Shown here one piece after another: positions 12,001-23,216 of a stretch of 64,000 nucleotides of DNA. This DNA is from Antilocapra americana (taxonomy: Eukaryota > Chordata > Mammalia > Artiodactyla > Antilocapridae). Made by a program: the position numbers and the translations under genes. Every line of letters begins with the position of its first letter. Position 1 is the stretch's first letter. The notes beneath the pieces were generated by a model that was given only the letters and a program-made list of their open reading frames with translations, had not been told where the DNA came from and did not search any database. Location: positions 6,076,511 to 6,140,510 of the forward strand of contig ML660777.1 of NCBI GenBank assembly GCA_007570785.1, given 5' to 3'.

Positions 12001-12115
12001 TGTCATCTCCCTAGGATTTTTTCTACTTAAGAATTTTCAGCTTCAACTTTTCTCCTTTTGTTTCTTCTCTTCTACAAATGCCATTTTTTTTCTGTATTGA
12101 GAAGACACATGTTGT
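9007..12115. other. About 3.1 kb with no recognisable interspersed repeat
   Basis: Apart from a CT-rich run (9764-9815) I see no transposon, gene or RNA. Short open frames (up to 104 codons) show no family likeness and no coding bias that I can recognise. The lack of SINEs in such a SINE-rich window may mean conserved non-coding function or simply chance. Confidence 0.5.
9764..9815. repeat. CT-rich low-complexity tract
   Basis: Imperfect (CT)n/(CTTT)n run with little else; a polypyrimidine tract on the + strand. Confidence 0.8.
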
Positions 12116-12300
12116 GATAGGAGACTCTGAACACAGCCCCAGCTTCGACGGAGCTGTATGTTCTTGGACAAGTTATTTAACCTGTTTTTTTGGATCCTAA
12201 AAGGGCCATGGTGACTCCTCAGGACTGTGGTGAAGGTTGAATGAGATAATGTATTTAGAGCATCTGGTTCATATCAGGAAATAAATGTTTATTCCCTCCC
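12116..12300 (+). mobile_element. MIR SINE remnant
   Basis: The core and 3' tail of MIR are visible: 'ggacaagttatttaacctg', 'gaaggttgaatgagataatg' and 'gaaataaatgtttattcc'. Interior partly lost. Confidence 0.7.
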
Positions 12301-13036
12301 CACACTTATTCCTTCTGTCTCTTTAACCATTGTTCCCACTGCTGTATCTGCCTTTCATCCACCAGGTTCTCCTACTCCTCTGTGTTCATGGCACCACTTT
12401 TGGCTTTCTCAGGGATGAATGACAAGATCGAGGCACTGTGGTCTGAAACCGTGCTCTCTCCCCATCTATTATGCTATGTTCAAAACAATTCTAAGGCTCC
12501 ACAATTCATACTTCATAGAGCAATAAAAAGTAACGGGCGTTCTAAAATGACCAGAACAGTTTTGGCTTTTACTCATGCTTTTCAAATTTATCTCTCACCT
12601 CCATACTTCTGAGGTCCAGACACATTTTGTTGCTTTTTTTCCTCCCACCCTCTATCTCTGTAATTCCATCATCATTTTGCTTTCTGTTAACATTTACCCC
12701 TCCTTTTGCACTATCGTTTAATTGGGTATTCATTTGAGATGAACAGTGATTTCTTCTGATTAAATCCAGTGGCCTTGCATCTCCGATTTAGTCGCCCTGT
12801 ACTGGCCTTAACACTAATGACTGACCTTAATGCTAATAACTGATCTTGCTATTTCATCTGTTCTTCTGTAGTAGCACTGATTTCCTCACGTTTCTCACAT
12901 AGTTCCTCATTTTCACACGTGGTATAGCTTCAAATGATAGTACCTCCTTATCTAAAATATCTTTATAACCACTTTTTCTTTTCCCGTTTTCCGGGCACTA
13001 AAAAGTACCTATTTTCCATTTTATTTGCCATGATGA
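12301..13036. other. Unique sequence
   Basis: No gene or repeat recognised. The 76-codon open frame at 12,382-12,612 has no feature I can tie to a protein family. Confidence 0.45.
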
Positions 13037-13037
13037 T

Positions 13038-13500
13038 TGTTAGGGATCTCCAGAGAAACAGAGCCAAAGGATAGATAGATAGACAGACAGATAAAAGAGA
13101 TTTATTAGAGGATTTGGCTTACGTGACTATGGAGGCTGACAAGGTTCCCAATCCGCCGTCTGCAGGCAAAAGTACCAGGAAAGCTGGGGCGGGGCAGGGT
13201 GTGTGTGTATGTGTGTGTAATCAATCTGAGTCTGAAAGTCTGAGAACCAGGGAGGCTGTTACTGTAAATCCTGAAGTCTGAAGGCCTGAGAACCAGGAGC
13301 TCCAATGTCTATGGGCAGGAAAAAGTGAGTGTCCCCGTTCAAGAAGAGTCAAAGAATTCACCCAACCTTTGCCTTTTTGCTCCATTCACACTCTCGATGA
13401 ATTGAAAGATGCCTGCCTTCAACACTGATGAGGATGCATCTCTATTTAGTATTCTAAATCACATGTTAATCTCTACCAGAACCACCCCACAGACCTACCC
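13038..13500 (-). mobile_element. Ancient LTR-type repeat
   Basis: It opens with 'tgttagggatctccagagaaacag' and a GATA/GACA simple repeat, then 'gagatttattagaggatttgg', 'ctatggaggctgac', 'aatccgccgtctgcagg', repeated 'ctgagaaccagg' and a late 'atgttaatctctaccagaa'. The same family is present at 16,834-17,418, where TG/CA ends and short flanking repeats can be seen. The family name is uncertain. It is a non-coding terminal repeat only, with no retroviral gene. Confidence 0.6.
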
Positions 13501-14478
13501 AGAAACATGTTGGCTATTATCTTGAAAGCTTTTAAGCCCTGTGGAAGTGGGGACAGTGAGATACTTGAATTTTTGTCAATGTCACTATTCTTCAGTTGAA
13601 AGCATTCAATTGGTGAACCCACCCTACTTCTCAGGAGAGATCTTCTCTTCCAGGTTTTCGGCTGCAGTTGAACAAGTTTATGATCTTTTAGACTCTGCCA
13701 TGTCTCCTTTTCGTGATACCTGTTTTGTGATGCTACCTTTATGATCCCAAAGCAAAAGTCATGCATAATGTAAGCTACATACACAAAGTCTCAAAAAAAA
13801 TCAATAAAATGCACAAACGAATACAGGAGAGAGGTAAGAGAAAAATGATTTATAATAAGTTAGCATGAACTTCATTATGTAAATGATTAAGACTGCACAT
13901 TCTAGAAGATACAATAATATCGTCATATGGTTGTACCTATGTACCAAACCAACTTGTGACCAACACAGAGGAAGATGGTTAGAGGTATGTTTATATGGAG
14001 ACTCAAATAGCATACATAAGCGGTGCTACTGTCAGAATGTGATCTTCAGAAATAGTGGTAAAGTCCAAACATACAAAATACAATCTTTCCCCTGAAAAAT
14101 AATAGTGTTGTTATATAAAATGGAATTAGCTTCTAGACTCAGATAATCTTTAAAAGGGTTTTAACTTATATGAATGCTTTGTGGGACAATGATAAGTTAT
14201 GTAGGATGCTATTCATAGATTTTATTGTCTGGATTGTCATGTATTCCAGGACACCTAGTATTCCTGGATCCTGCCTACAAATCTAGTGAAAACCAGTAGC
14301 ATCTTCACTGTAGGGGCAACCCAAAATTGTTCTTCCCCCCATGTATAAAATGCCACCAAGAAGATGAGAGCATTCTCATTGAGAAGCACTGCTTTAAGTT
14401 ATCCATCTGCCAGCGAATGTGAGCAGGGAGAAAGAAGAAGGGTTTCAACATTCATGGGGATATGAATCGCTATTTATT
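13501..14478. other. Unique AT-rich sequence
   Basis: No repeat or gene recognised. The 103-codon minus-strand frame at 13,473-13,784 overlaps the end of the LTR-type repeat and looks random. Confidence 0.45.
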
Positions 14479-14490
14479 ACACACTTACTA

Positions 14491-14708
14491 GGGCTTCCCA
14501 GGTGGCACTAGTGGTAAAGAACCCTCCTGCCAATGCAGGAGACCTGAGTTCAATCCCTGGGTTGGGAAGAGCCCCTGGAGGAGGTCATGGCAACCCACTC
14601 TAGTATTCTTACCTGGAGAATCCCATGGACACAGGAGCCTGGCAGGCTACAGTCCATAGGGTCGCACAGAGTAGGACACAACTAAAGCAACTTAGAATGC
14701 ACACATGC
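14491..14708 (+). mobile_element. Bov-tA SINE with 12-bp target-site duplication
   Basis: Full-length head and body, starting 'gggcttcccaggtggcac' and ending in a GCACACATGCAC-type tail. Flanked by an exact acacacttacta at 14,479-14,490 and 14,709-14,720. The right copy abuts a BovB fragment, so the SINE landed at the very edge of that LINE copy. Confidence 0.95.
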
Positions 14709-14720
14709 ACACACTTACTA

Positions 14721-15455
14721 ATGGCAGAAAGCAAAGAACTAAAGAGCTTGATGAAGGTGAAAGACGGGAGTGAAAAAATTGGCTTAAAACTCAACATTCA
14801 AAAGCTAAGACCGCAGCATCCAGGGCCATTACTTCATGGCAAATAGATGGGGGGAAAGTGGAAACAGTAGCAGATTTTATTTTCTTGGGCTCAAAAATCA
14901 CTGCAGATGTTGATTGCAGCCACAAAATTAAAAGATACTTGCTCCTTGGAAGAAAATCTATGACAAACATAGAAAGCATATTAAAAACCACAAACAACAT
15001 TTTGCAGATGAAAGTCCATACAGTCATAGGTATGATTTCCCAGTAGTCATGTATGGATGTGAGAGTTAGACCATAAAGAAGGTTGAGCACCAAAGAATTG
15101 GTGCTTCCACTGTGTCACTAGAGAAGACTCTTGAGAGTCCCTTGGACTGCAAGGAGATAGAAACAGTCAATCCTAAAGGAAATCAACTCTGAATATTCAT
15201 TGGAAGGTGCTGAAGCTGATGCTCCAATACTTTGGCCATGTGATGTGAAGAGCTGACTCACTGGAAAAGACTCTGATGCTGGGAAAGATTGAGGGCACGA
15301 GGAGAAGAGGGCAATAGAAGATGTGATCGTTGGATGGCATCACCGACTCAACGGACATGAGTTTGAGCAAACTTCGGGAGATAGTGAAGGACAGGGAAGC
15401 CTGATGTGCTGCAGTCCATGGTGTTGCAAAGAGTCGGACACGAGGTGGTGACTGA
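14721..15455 (+). mobile_element. BovB LINE 3' part, degenerate
   Basis: It begins just after the RT active-site position ('atggcagaaagcaaagaac') and runs through the BovB 3' coding end. Recognisable peptides include ESKELKSLMKVKDGSEKIGLK and, in another frame, FIFLGSKITAD and LLLGRKSMTNIESILK. It ends with 'gagtcggacacgaggtgg'. Frames change at least three times, so it is a dead copy. Confidence 0.9.
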
Positions 15456-15479
15456 AAAACAATGAACAAAACACATCTA

Positions 15480-15640
15480 CTATGTTGCAATGTCTATGAA
15501 AGTATCTCACATGTTTTTAAACTTTATCTTGAAAATAGATCTTTGAGGTAGGCACACTAGAGAGGTTAAATAACTTACTCAAAGTCACACAGCTAAGAAA
15601 CAGTAATCTAAATGGAGCTTGGTTTCAATGCTGGTAGCAT
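15480..15640 (-). mobile_element. MIR SINE remnant
   Basis: The segment 'gagaggttaaataacttac' followed by 'caaagtcacacagctaagaa' is the reverse complement of the MIR core, where the usual wording is cacagagaggttaagt-acttgcccaaggtcacacagct. Confidence 0.7.
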
Positions 15641-15902
15641 TCTTGGCCCTCTGGTTGTGCAGAAAACGAAGAAATGGTCGATATCACACACACAGCAGGA
15701 GAGGCCCCATCATGGAAATTTCAACGGGGTTCCCAGCTGAGCCATGCCAGACGCATGAAAGCCCAGGCCAGGAAGAGAATGTCAATCAAGCTAAGCACAA
15801 GCTCCAGCTGAGTAAGGTCCTGTCCACCGCTGTGCAGCAGAGTCTAAACCTTGGCCCAAGACCCAGCCCTGGAACAATGCTGCTCTCTGTGAGATTTTCT
15901 TT

Positions 15903-15936
15903 TTTTTCTCTCAAAAAAAAAAAAAAAAGAAAGATT
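15903..15936. repeat. A-rich tract after T-rich tract
   Basis: A pyrimidine run is followed by (A)17 and AAG repeats. It may be the eroded tail of a + strand retroelement, but no body can be assigned. Confidence 0.6.
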
Positions 15937-16530
15937 AAATTACATTGTTTCCTTCTTATAATAGAAATAATAGATGCTCATTGTAAACCGTTCCTACAAT
16001 GCAGAAATCTATAAAACAGGAAGTGAAAATTCTATAATCTCATTCCTTAGAGATAATTGTTGCTACCCAAATGGTATACATCCTTTAGAATTTTTTGACT
16101 GGAATGTATAAAAAGAGTAATTTTAAATGAGATCACACCATACATAATATTTTAACTTACTATTTTTATTTAACAATATATTGTGGTCCTTATCAATATG
16201 CAGGAAACAATCTATTATTTTTAGTGGTTGCATAATATAGACTTGTTTACTCTTTCTTGAACTAGGTCCATAAGGAATCTTTACTGAGGGAAAAAAGATC
16301 ACAAAAAGTAATCTTTAAAACTTTTCTGCTGTCACAAACAATGCTATAATGGGCATCATTGACATATATAACTTTGCACAAGGGTATAACTACTCCCACA
16401 GGATAAATTCCTAGAAATTGAATTGTGAAATTGCCTCCTAGTAGACTACCAATTTACAATTATACTAGTGGTACATGAAAATTTCAATTCTCTACACCCC
16501 ACCAAGCTCTAGTTGTTAACAATTTTTTTT
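15937..16530 (-). mobile_element. Old L1M fragment
   Basis: Features of an L1M 3' region in reverse: 'gatgctcattgtaaaccg', 'aacaatatattgtggtcctt', 'ggataaattcctagaaattg' and 'ccaatttacaattatactag'. No coding capacity. Confidence 0.6.
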
Positions 16531-16646
16531 TTCTACTGGTTTCGGGAAATAGTGTGTGTTCCTTATTTTAAAAATACAGTTGAGTATATGAAAAACTAAT
16601 AACCCTTGAAATCACACCCTTCAAGAATTTCTATTGAAATACCGAG

Positions 16647-16722
16647 TTGGCAAAAAATTTCTGTGCATTTGTTGCATAAGATCACATGGAAAAACCAGAA
16701 TGAACTTGCAGCCAATGCAATA
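16647..16722. mobile_element. Possible mariner-type MITE (MADE1-like), degenerate
   Basis: About 76 bases start 'ttggcaaaaaatttctgtg', have 'cataagatcacatggaaaaacc' in the middle and finish 'tgcagccaatgcaata'. This resembles the short near-palindromic mariner elements of mammals (TTGGC-AAAA-TT ... AACTT-GCCAA) after considerable decay. Terminal inverted repeats are imperfect. Confidence 0.4.
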
Positions 16723-16833
16723 CTTCACTGTACATCTGTAGTGTGTTGATGGGTGCTCCCACAAAGGTAGGTTCACCAGGACCTTGTGAATGTAACTTAT
16801 TAATAAATGGAGAAGAGTATCAGTAGAAGTACT

Positions 16834-17418
16834 TGTATTAGTCAAAGTTCCTCAGAGAACTAGTGGGATATGCAGGGAGACAGCTAAGAGAAGACTTACA
16901 GGAAGTGGCTCATGCAATTAGAGAGTCCAAGGAGTCCCACAGTCTGGAACACCAAGCTGGTGGCATAATTCAGCTTCAGTCTGTCGGCCTTGAGAATCAG
17001 GAGAGCTGATGATGTAACCCCTACTCCAAGGCCCAAAGCCTCTGAATTACTTGGTCTGAAAGCTGGAGAACCAGGAGCCCCACATCATAGCAAGAGACCT
17101 GAACGTCCCATTTCCCTCTCTCTCTCTCTTTTTTCAATCAGGATCTTTTAATGCACATTTTCTCCATCTTCACAAGAACCGCACAGGGTAACTGTCACAC
17201 TTCCTCTGCCTTTTTGTTCTGTTTGAGCCCTCAGTGGACTGGATTGGATTGAACTGTATTGGATGATGCTCATCCACATTAGGGAGGCAAGTCTTCCTTC
17301 TCAGTCTACTGATTCTCTTTCATAAACCCTCTCATAGACACCTCCAGAAGTGTTGTTTACCAACTACCTGGGCATCCCTTTAGCCCAGTCAAGTTGGCAC
17401 AAAATATTAACCATCACA
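16834..17418 (-). mobile_element. Solo LTR-type element among L1 pieces
   Basis: It begins TGTATTAGTCAAAG and ends TTAACCATCACA, so it has the TG...CA ends of a long terminal repeat. It is bracketed by gtact (16,829-16,833) and gtacc (17,419-17,423), a 5-bp duplication with one mismatch as expected for retroviral-type integration. Internal motifs shared with 13,038-13,500 include 'agaaccaggagc', 'ggaagtggctcatg' and 'ctggagaaccaggag'. No gag, pol or env sequence accompanies it, so it is a solo LTR. L1M fragments lie on both sides. Confidence 0.65.
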
Positions 17419-17424
17419 GTACCT

Positions 17425-17790
17425 TGTTCTTTTTCATGGTTTTATCAGTCTTTCATTCCCTTTTATTGTTGAATAATACTTCATTGCATGGATACACCAC
17501 TTTTGTTTACCCATTCATCTATACTCAAATTGTTTCCATTTTGTAGTTATTATGGATAATACTGGTATAAACACACATGTACAAGTTATTGTATAGACAT
17601 ATGTTTTCAATTCATTTGACTATATAAGTAAGAGTGGAACTGCTGAGTCATATGCTTATCCTATGTTTAAGTTTTTGAGGAACTGCCAAACTGTTTCCAC
17701 AGCAGCTGCACCACTTTACCTTCCCACTAGCAATTTATGGAAATTCCAATTTCTCTATATCCTTACTAACACTTTTTTTTATCTTTTAAA
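17425..17790 (-). mobile_element. Old L1M fragment
   Basis: Reverse-oriented L1 3' sequence ('tgttgaataatacttcattgc', 'gagtggaactgctgagtcat', 'aggaactgccaaactgtttcc', 'cttcccactagcaatttatgg') ending in a T run. Confidence 0.75.
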
Positions 17791-17799
17791 TTATGAAAG

Positions 17800-18330
17800 T
17801 ATGATAACACATTTACAGGAGACTTGGAAAATACAGAACAAAGTTACACATCATTCCACTATATATTACAATAATTTTTAAAGTAGATAAACCTAGATTT
17901 TTAGTTGGAGTTTCAATATCAAACTCAGAAATTAATGGAATGAATAGACAGAAAAGTAGAAGGGTATAGTAGACCTGATAAGCACTGTGAACCAATTCAA
18001 CATAATTAAGATTTAATTATAGTTAGCCTAATGGGTATGAAGTGGCATCTCATTGTGGCTTTGACTTGTATTTCCTTAATGAATAATGTTTTGAGCACAT
18101 AATCACTTATAATGCTTCAGAGTAGTCTATTGTATGTATATACCCTGGTTTATTTCATAATTTATTCAAGCAGTTTCCTACTGAGAGGCATGCAGAATTT
18201 TCTAAAATCTTTTCGGTATTACAAGCAATTTTGCAGTATATCTGTTTACTTTGTCCAGTAAACAAAGTTCTTTAGTGTAAAGTCCTAGGATTAAGATCTG
18301 CTAGTCAAAAAAGTGCTCTCATTTTTTATT
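17800..18330. mobile_element. Mixed L1 fragments in both orientations
   Basis: Around 17,915-17,995 the + strand resembles an L1 ORF2 segment ('aatggaatgaatagacagaa', then 'ttcaacataattaagat'). Around 18,025-18,090 the minus-strand L1 resumes ('gaagtggcatctcattgtgg', 'tgacttgtatttccttaatg'). 18,100-18,330 resembles the fragment at 15,937. This is a rearranged or inverted set of old L1 pieces. Confidence 0.5.
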
Positions 18331-19320
18331 TTAATACGTATTAACAAGTGGCTTTCCCGAATAGTTTATGCTTATTTTCCAGTGGTGCCTCTTTTTCCAC
18401 ATGCTGGTTAACCATGTCGCAACTAAGCCACTGAAACCTGGTGCATAAGAAATGTCATATTCCCTTATTTACTTAAAAATGTTTTTAAATTAGATTTGGT
18501 GGTCTATCCTCTTGACGTGAGAAAAGGGATTAAATTACAACCTTAACTGCGGGGCTCCTCCAAGCCTCTCTTCCACCAAAGCCACAAGGTCTTGCAAAAC
18601 CTGAGGATTCTTAAAACTCCTCCAGTGCAGCAGAGAGCTCCCTGAAGCCTTCTGTCCATGAGGTTACAATAGACATGCTTATCCTCCAAGGCTCTTGTCC
18701 CCTGGCATCTGACGACTCTGCTGTTTCCATGCCATACTTGGGGAATCTTTAAAACGCTGTAAACCTAGAGCTGGTCCCCAGACTCCCCAGGCTGCTGATC
18801 CTGGGAACGGCATAAGTCCTGCTGCCCACCTTCCCCCCCAACCTATCTATGAAACCAGACAATTTGGTCACTGAGTTCAGTTGTGTACAAATGATAGGCA
18901 AAGCCAGGCAGATTTTGTCTGCCAAAGCTGGAAAAATCCATGAGGTAAGAAAACAGGAAGGCTGGAGGTAGAACATGCTTACAGGAAGAACAAACACAGA
19001 TTATTCGCTGTATTCTACTTCATTGTGTCTTTTTCTTCTCTGTTAATCTGATATACAAAAAGCATTATTCTTTCCTTGGCTCATTTTTCTCCTGAAGTGT
19101 TTCTTGTCTTCCCCATTGATTAGAAATCTTTTTACTCTTTGTGAATCTAATAGGTATTAGATTTTATTTTACTTTTTTGAATTTCTGTGTATTTTATTTA
19201 GTGACATTGGTCACCTTCTCCCATGTTTTTCTTCATTTATAATTCTATTCTGTGAATTACTTTTTAATTTTCTTTGCTTATTTCCTAATGAATGATTTTT
19301 TTCTCATTGATTTGTAAGCA
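18331..19320. other. Unique sequence
   Basis: No repeat or gene recognised. The part 18,530-18,990 is somewhat GC-richer and contains an 82-codon minus-strand frame with no identifiable domain. Confidence 0.45.
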
Positions 19321-19329
19321 TTCCTTCTT

Positions 19330-19433
19330 TCTGAATTGGAGTAAGTTGATTTACAATGTTATGTTAGTTCCAGATGTACAGCAAAGTGAATCAATTATAC
19401 ATCTACATATATCCACTCTTTTTGTTAGATTCT
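19330..19433 (-). mobile_element. L1 3' end fragment
   Basis: 'agtaagttgatttacaatg', 'ttccagatgtacagcaaagt' and 'gaatcaattatacatctaca' are the typical reverse-oriented 3' UTR of artiodactyl L1. Confidence 0.75.
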
Positions 19434-19442
19434 TTTCCCATG

Positions 19443-19646
19443 GGCTCCCATGGTGACTCCAACCGTAAAGAATCTACCTGCAATGCAGGAGACCTGGGTT
19501 CAATCCCTGGGTTGGGAAAATCCCCTAGAGAAGAGAATGGCTACCCACTCCAGTATTCTGTCCTGGAGAATTCCATGGACAGAGGAGCCTGGCAGGCTAC
19601 AGTCCATGGAGTCACAAAGAGTCAGACACAACTGAGCAACTTTCAC
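19443..19646 (+). mobile_element. Bov-tA SINE with 9-bp target-site duplication
   Basis: Complete copy, inserted at the edge of the L1 3' fragment. The repeat tttcccatg is at 19,434-19,442 and 19,647-19,655. The 99-codon frame running through it is SINE-derived. Confidence 0.92.
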
Positions 19647-20094
19647 TTTCCCATGCATGGGCACTCTTTGTAACAAAACTATTCAACCTTCAAATGTATC
19701 CCAAGTATTTCCTCTTAGTGTGTTATTTACTGGCCAAGTTTTCTATGATATTTAAGTTTCTAATTTTATATAATCAATTGTCAATATTTTCCTTTTCAGT
19801 TTTTGTATTTTTTTCCCTGAGTGTCACAATAGGCTTTTCTACACCATTAAAGATTTTTGTTTTGGTACTATATTTTGTTTTGGTGCTCTCATATTTTATT
19901 CTTTATATTCTTTATTTGCATGTTTAAACCATCTGGATTGAGTGTGCATTGTATGAAGAAAGAACATAACTTTTTTCCTATTTGACTAGCAAATTTTTCC
20001 AAACTATTGATTAATTTGTCAGTTATTCACTGATTTGAGTTGCTTCTTTTTCTTCATTATAGTCTATGATTATTATTGCTTATGTATATAGTTA

Positions 20095-20406
20095 CAAGTT
20101 CATCCTAAAGGAGGTCAGTCCTGGGTGTTCTTTGGAAGGACTGATGTTGAAGCTGAAATTCCAATACTCTGACCACCTCATGCAAGGAGATGACTCACTG
20201 GAAAAGACCCTGATGCTGGGAAGGATTGGGGACAGGAGGAGAAGGGGACGACAGAGGATGAGATGGCTGGATGGCATCACCGACTCAATGGACATGGGTT
20301 TGGGTAGACTCTGGGAGTTGGTGATGGACAGGGAGGCCTGGCGTGCTGCAGTTCATGGGGTCGTGAAGAGTCGGACACGACTGAGCGACCGAACTGAACT
20401 GAACTG
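20095..20406 (+). mobile_element. BovB 3' end with target-site duplication
   Basis: 5'-truncated BovB whose frame is still open for about 100 codons: [21 protein letters not shown] ... [19 protein letters not shown] ... [20 protein letters not shown], the family C-terminus. It ends in the typical GAACT-unit 3' tail instead of poly(A). Flanked by atatagtta at 20,086-20,094 and 20,407-20,415. The intact frame and short tail make this one of the youngest BovB pieces here, but it lacks the enzymatic domains. Confidence 0.93.
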
Positions 20407-20415
20407 ATATAGTTA

Positions 20416-20731
20416 ATTCTACATATTTTCCTTATTTCTAACTATCTTACTGAATTCTAATGTTAAACTATCAGTTATTTCTTTGAGTTTTCTATACACA
20501 AGAATACTAGAATCATCAAAGAGAGATTTAATATTTTTAGTCCTCATATAAACATCAATGAATTTATACAATTTTCTTCATAGGAGTTTTAGGCATTTCT
20601 TGCTAAATGTAGTTCTTATTACTGTTGAGAATAGCATATATAGGTGAATGTGGGTCTGTGTGTCTTATTGCATAAGTAAGACATCTTGAACAATATGAAA
20701 TAATAGAGCTTCTTTCTTTAAAATTTTTTGC
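20416..20731. other. Unique AT-rich sequence
   Basis: Nothing recognised between the BovB and the Bov-tA. Confidence 0.5.
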
Positions 20732-20740
20732 TGCTAGTGA

Positions 20741-20950
20741 ATGCTTAGGTGGCACAGTGGTAAAGAATCCATCTGCCAATGCAGGAGACATGGGTTCAAT
20801 CCCTGCGTTGGGAAGAATCCCTGGAGGAGGAAATGGCAACCCACTCCAGTAATCTTACCTGGAAAATCCCACAGACAGAGGCGCCTGGTGGGCTACAGTC
20901 CATGGGATCGTAAAAGAGTGAATATAACTGAGCGACTGAGCACACATGCA
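20741..20950 (+). mobile_element. Bov-tA SINE with target-site duplication
   Basis: Full-length, moderately diverged copy. Flanking repeats are tgctagtga (20,732-20,740 and 20,951-20,959), extendable to 13 bases with one mismatch if the first bases of the element are included. Confidence 0.92.
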
Positions 20951-20959
20951 TGCTAGTGA

Positions 20960-21974
20960 GTGCACATTTAAAATATTTGAGAGAATTGTCAAGTTTCCTT
21001 TTTAAATTTTTTTTTCAATTTATATTCCCACTCAAGTATCTAAGAGTGTCTACTTTCTATATCCATATTGGGAAAGAGTCATAATGTGTAACAATTCATC
21101 TGGGCATAAAATGAACATGGTCCTTGAAGCAGTAAATTAGATCCATCCTAGCAATAGTTTGTCATGTTTCTCTCCTAGTCTTGCTTTCCCGGTGCCCAAC
21201 TGTGGGCTCAAATTCTTTGCTTTGCTGCTGGCACTGTCTCCACCCAGCTCACGGCCTCCTATCTCACCTCTATCTTGGCTCTAACTGAGCTGTTCCTCCC
21301 TCTTGTTTGGTTTGCTAACTCATCCCTACATGTAGGAGATGGAGTTGGCCTGGTAAGTCAGATACTGGCCAAGTGGAGCAGAATGTGTCAAAGACTGGGT
21401 TTCCCGGGGACTGGAGCTGGAACCAAGTCAAAGTCCAGAGGTTGAAAAGCAGAAGTTACTCTGTGCAAGCAAAATGCTGACCAAATGCAAACACAGGACT
21501 TGAGCTTTAAAACTCAGACACAGTCGGCTCACTGCTGAGCTTATCAGCCTCTCTCTGACTTGGACCTAGGAAGAAATCTTAGTGCTGATTTCAAAACTTA
21601 AATGAAAATGAAAATGAGTGCCAAGTGAAGGTGTTACTATAATCATATATTAATATATGGTGAAAATTCATTTTTTTTTCCTGAGTGAATGTGCAAAAGT
21701 GGTTCTGAGGCTGGTATCATGACTGTTTTACAAAGTCTTCAGGGACCTAGACTATTTGCAGCTTTCCACTTGACCATGCCTTTTCCTTAAGAACCAAAAT
21801 GGAACTTTAGTTGTCAAATCCATGTTTCAGAAGTGAACTGAAAGAAGAGAAGAAGGCTCAAAGAGGGGGTCTTTATGTTGGCCTAAGGTGCTGGCCAGGT
21901 TACTATCTTCTGTTCATTAAGACAGCTGCCCCTGACATAGAGAACAGAATGGAGGGAGGAACTGAGAGTTTGGG
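20960..21974. other. Unique sequence
   Basis: No clear repeat or gene. 21,180-21,560 is GC-richer with pyrimidine-rich runs; no open frame above 63 codons. Confidence 0.45.
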
Positions 21975-22065
21975 GTTAGCAGATAAAAATTATTGTATAT
22001 AGAAAACAAAAGAAATTAACACAACATTGCAAATCAACTATACTTCAATTAAAAAAGAAAATAGA
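21975..22065 (+). mobile_element. L1 3' tail fragment
   Basis: 'aaattaacacaacattgcaa' and 'aatcaactatacttcaatt' followed by an A-rich tail form the last bases of an artiodactyl L1. Confidence 0.65.
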
Positions 22066-22389
22066 TCATCCATCCCCAATAGAAGCTTCTTGAATGCTGG
22101 CCCAGGACACTTTCATTAGATTCGTTTTCACTTGGTCAGAACTCAGTGACTTAACCACACCAAGTTGCAAGGGAGACTGAAAATGTAGGCTTTATTCTGG
22201 ATGGCCATGTGCCAAGCTAGCAGTTCTATTACTGTAGAAGAGGAGAGAATGGATGTTGATGAGGCATTAGCAACTGTTGCCACAAGAGTCTACTACATTA
22301 GGGAATGAATTAGGCCTCACGGCTTAACGGAGGAAGAAAAACATGTAAATGAAAAAATGTAATAAATCCTTATATTACAGCTGTAATTG

Positions 22390-23160
22390 GGTGAAGTATA
22401 CAAGAAGAAGCCCGGATACAAAGGAAGAGTTATCAGTTCTACCAGGAAGGGAGATGATGGGGAGGGTTTATAGAAGATGCTTCAACCAAGTCTTTGAAGT
22501 TGAGTAGGTTTTCGCCAGGTGCTCTCTAAGCTAGGATATTTGAAATTGTAGGAGCAGCTTAAGCATAGAACAGAAAATTATGGGGTGCCTTCAAATGTAT
22601 GGAAGCATTGCCATCTAGCTGATAAGTACAAGATAAGAGGGTAGTACAGGTAAACATCAGTCTGGAGAAGTAGGCAGGTCCAGAAAATGAATAGCCATGT
22701 ATACCCTACTTAAGAGTTTGGACTTTAATGTCTAAGTAATAGGGAGAATATTTGAGTTATATAAGTATGAAATGAGATCTGATAATTATTTTGAAAAGTA
22801 ATTGGAAAGGAGTATGACTGGATGACAGCTGTATGGAGAATGTGCTGAGAAAGTCTTGTAGGTTCTTCGTATGGATGTCTAGATGACTGGGGCATCACTT
22901 TCAGATTGATGGTGGGGTGCTGGCTAGTCTGGAGTCGATCAGGAATTCTGGCAGGCTAGACACTCTCAAGCAGGAGCTGAGCTGATGCTATCTTTAGGCC
23001 TAATATATTCTTCTCCAGGAAAAGTTTCAATTTTGCTTTGCAACTGACTGGATGAGATTTACTCAGATTATAAAGATATTCTCTTTTACTTAAAGTCAAC
23101 TGATTGTAGATGTTAACCACATCTACAGAATACTTTCTCAGCAAGACCTAGATTAGTGTT
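22390..23160 (-). mobile_element. L2 LINE remnant (left part)
   Basis: The run 'agtttggactttaatgtcta', 'atgaaatgagatctgataat' and 'tgacagctgtatggagaatg' matches the reverse complement of the L2 3' half, where the usual minus wording is gaatttggactttattctgag, gacatgatctgattt and ctctggctgc-gtggagaatgg. No open frame survives. The L2 seems to continue after the CHR SINE, up to about 24,130. Confidence 0.55.
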
Positions 23161-23216
23161 TATTTGATAACTGGGTACTATAGCCTAGGCAAATTGACAT
23201 GTAAAACGTTATAGGG

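Noticed and set aside
14491..14560. tRNA-like sequence with A/B box-like words
   Set aside because: It belongs to the Bov-tA SINE head. It does not fold as a complete tRNA and is repeated in every Bov-tA copy.
15619..16014. 131-codon + strand frame
   Set aside because: It ends in a lysine run encoded by an A-rich tract and enters an old L1. No domain or conserved motif is recognisable.
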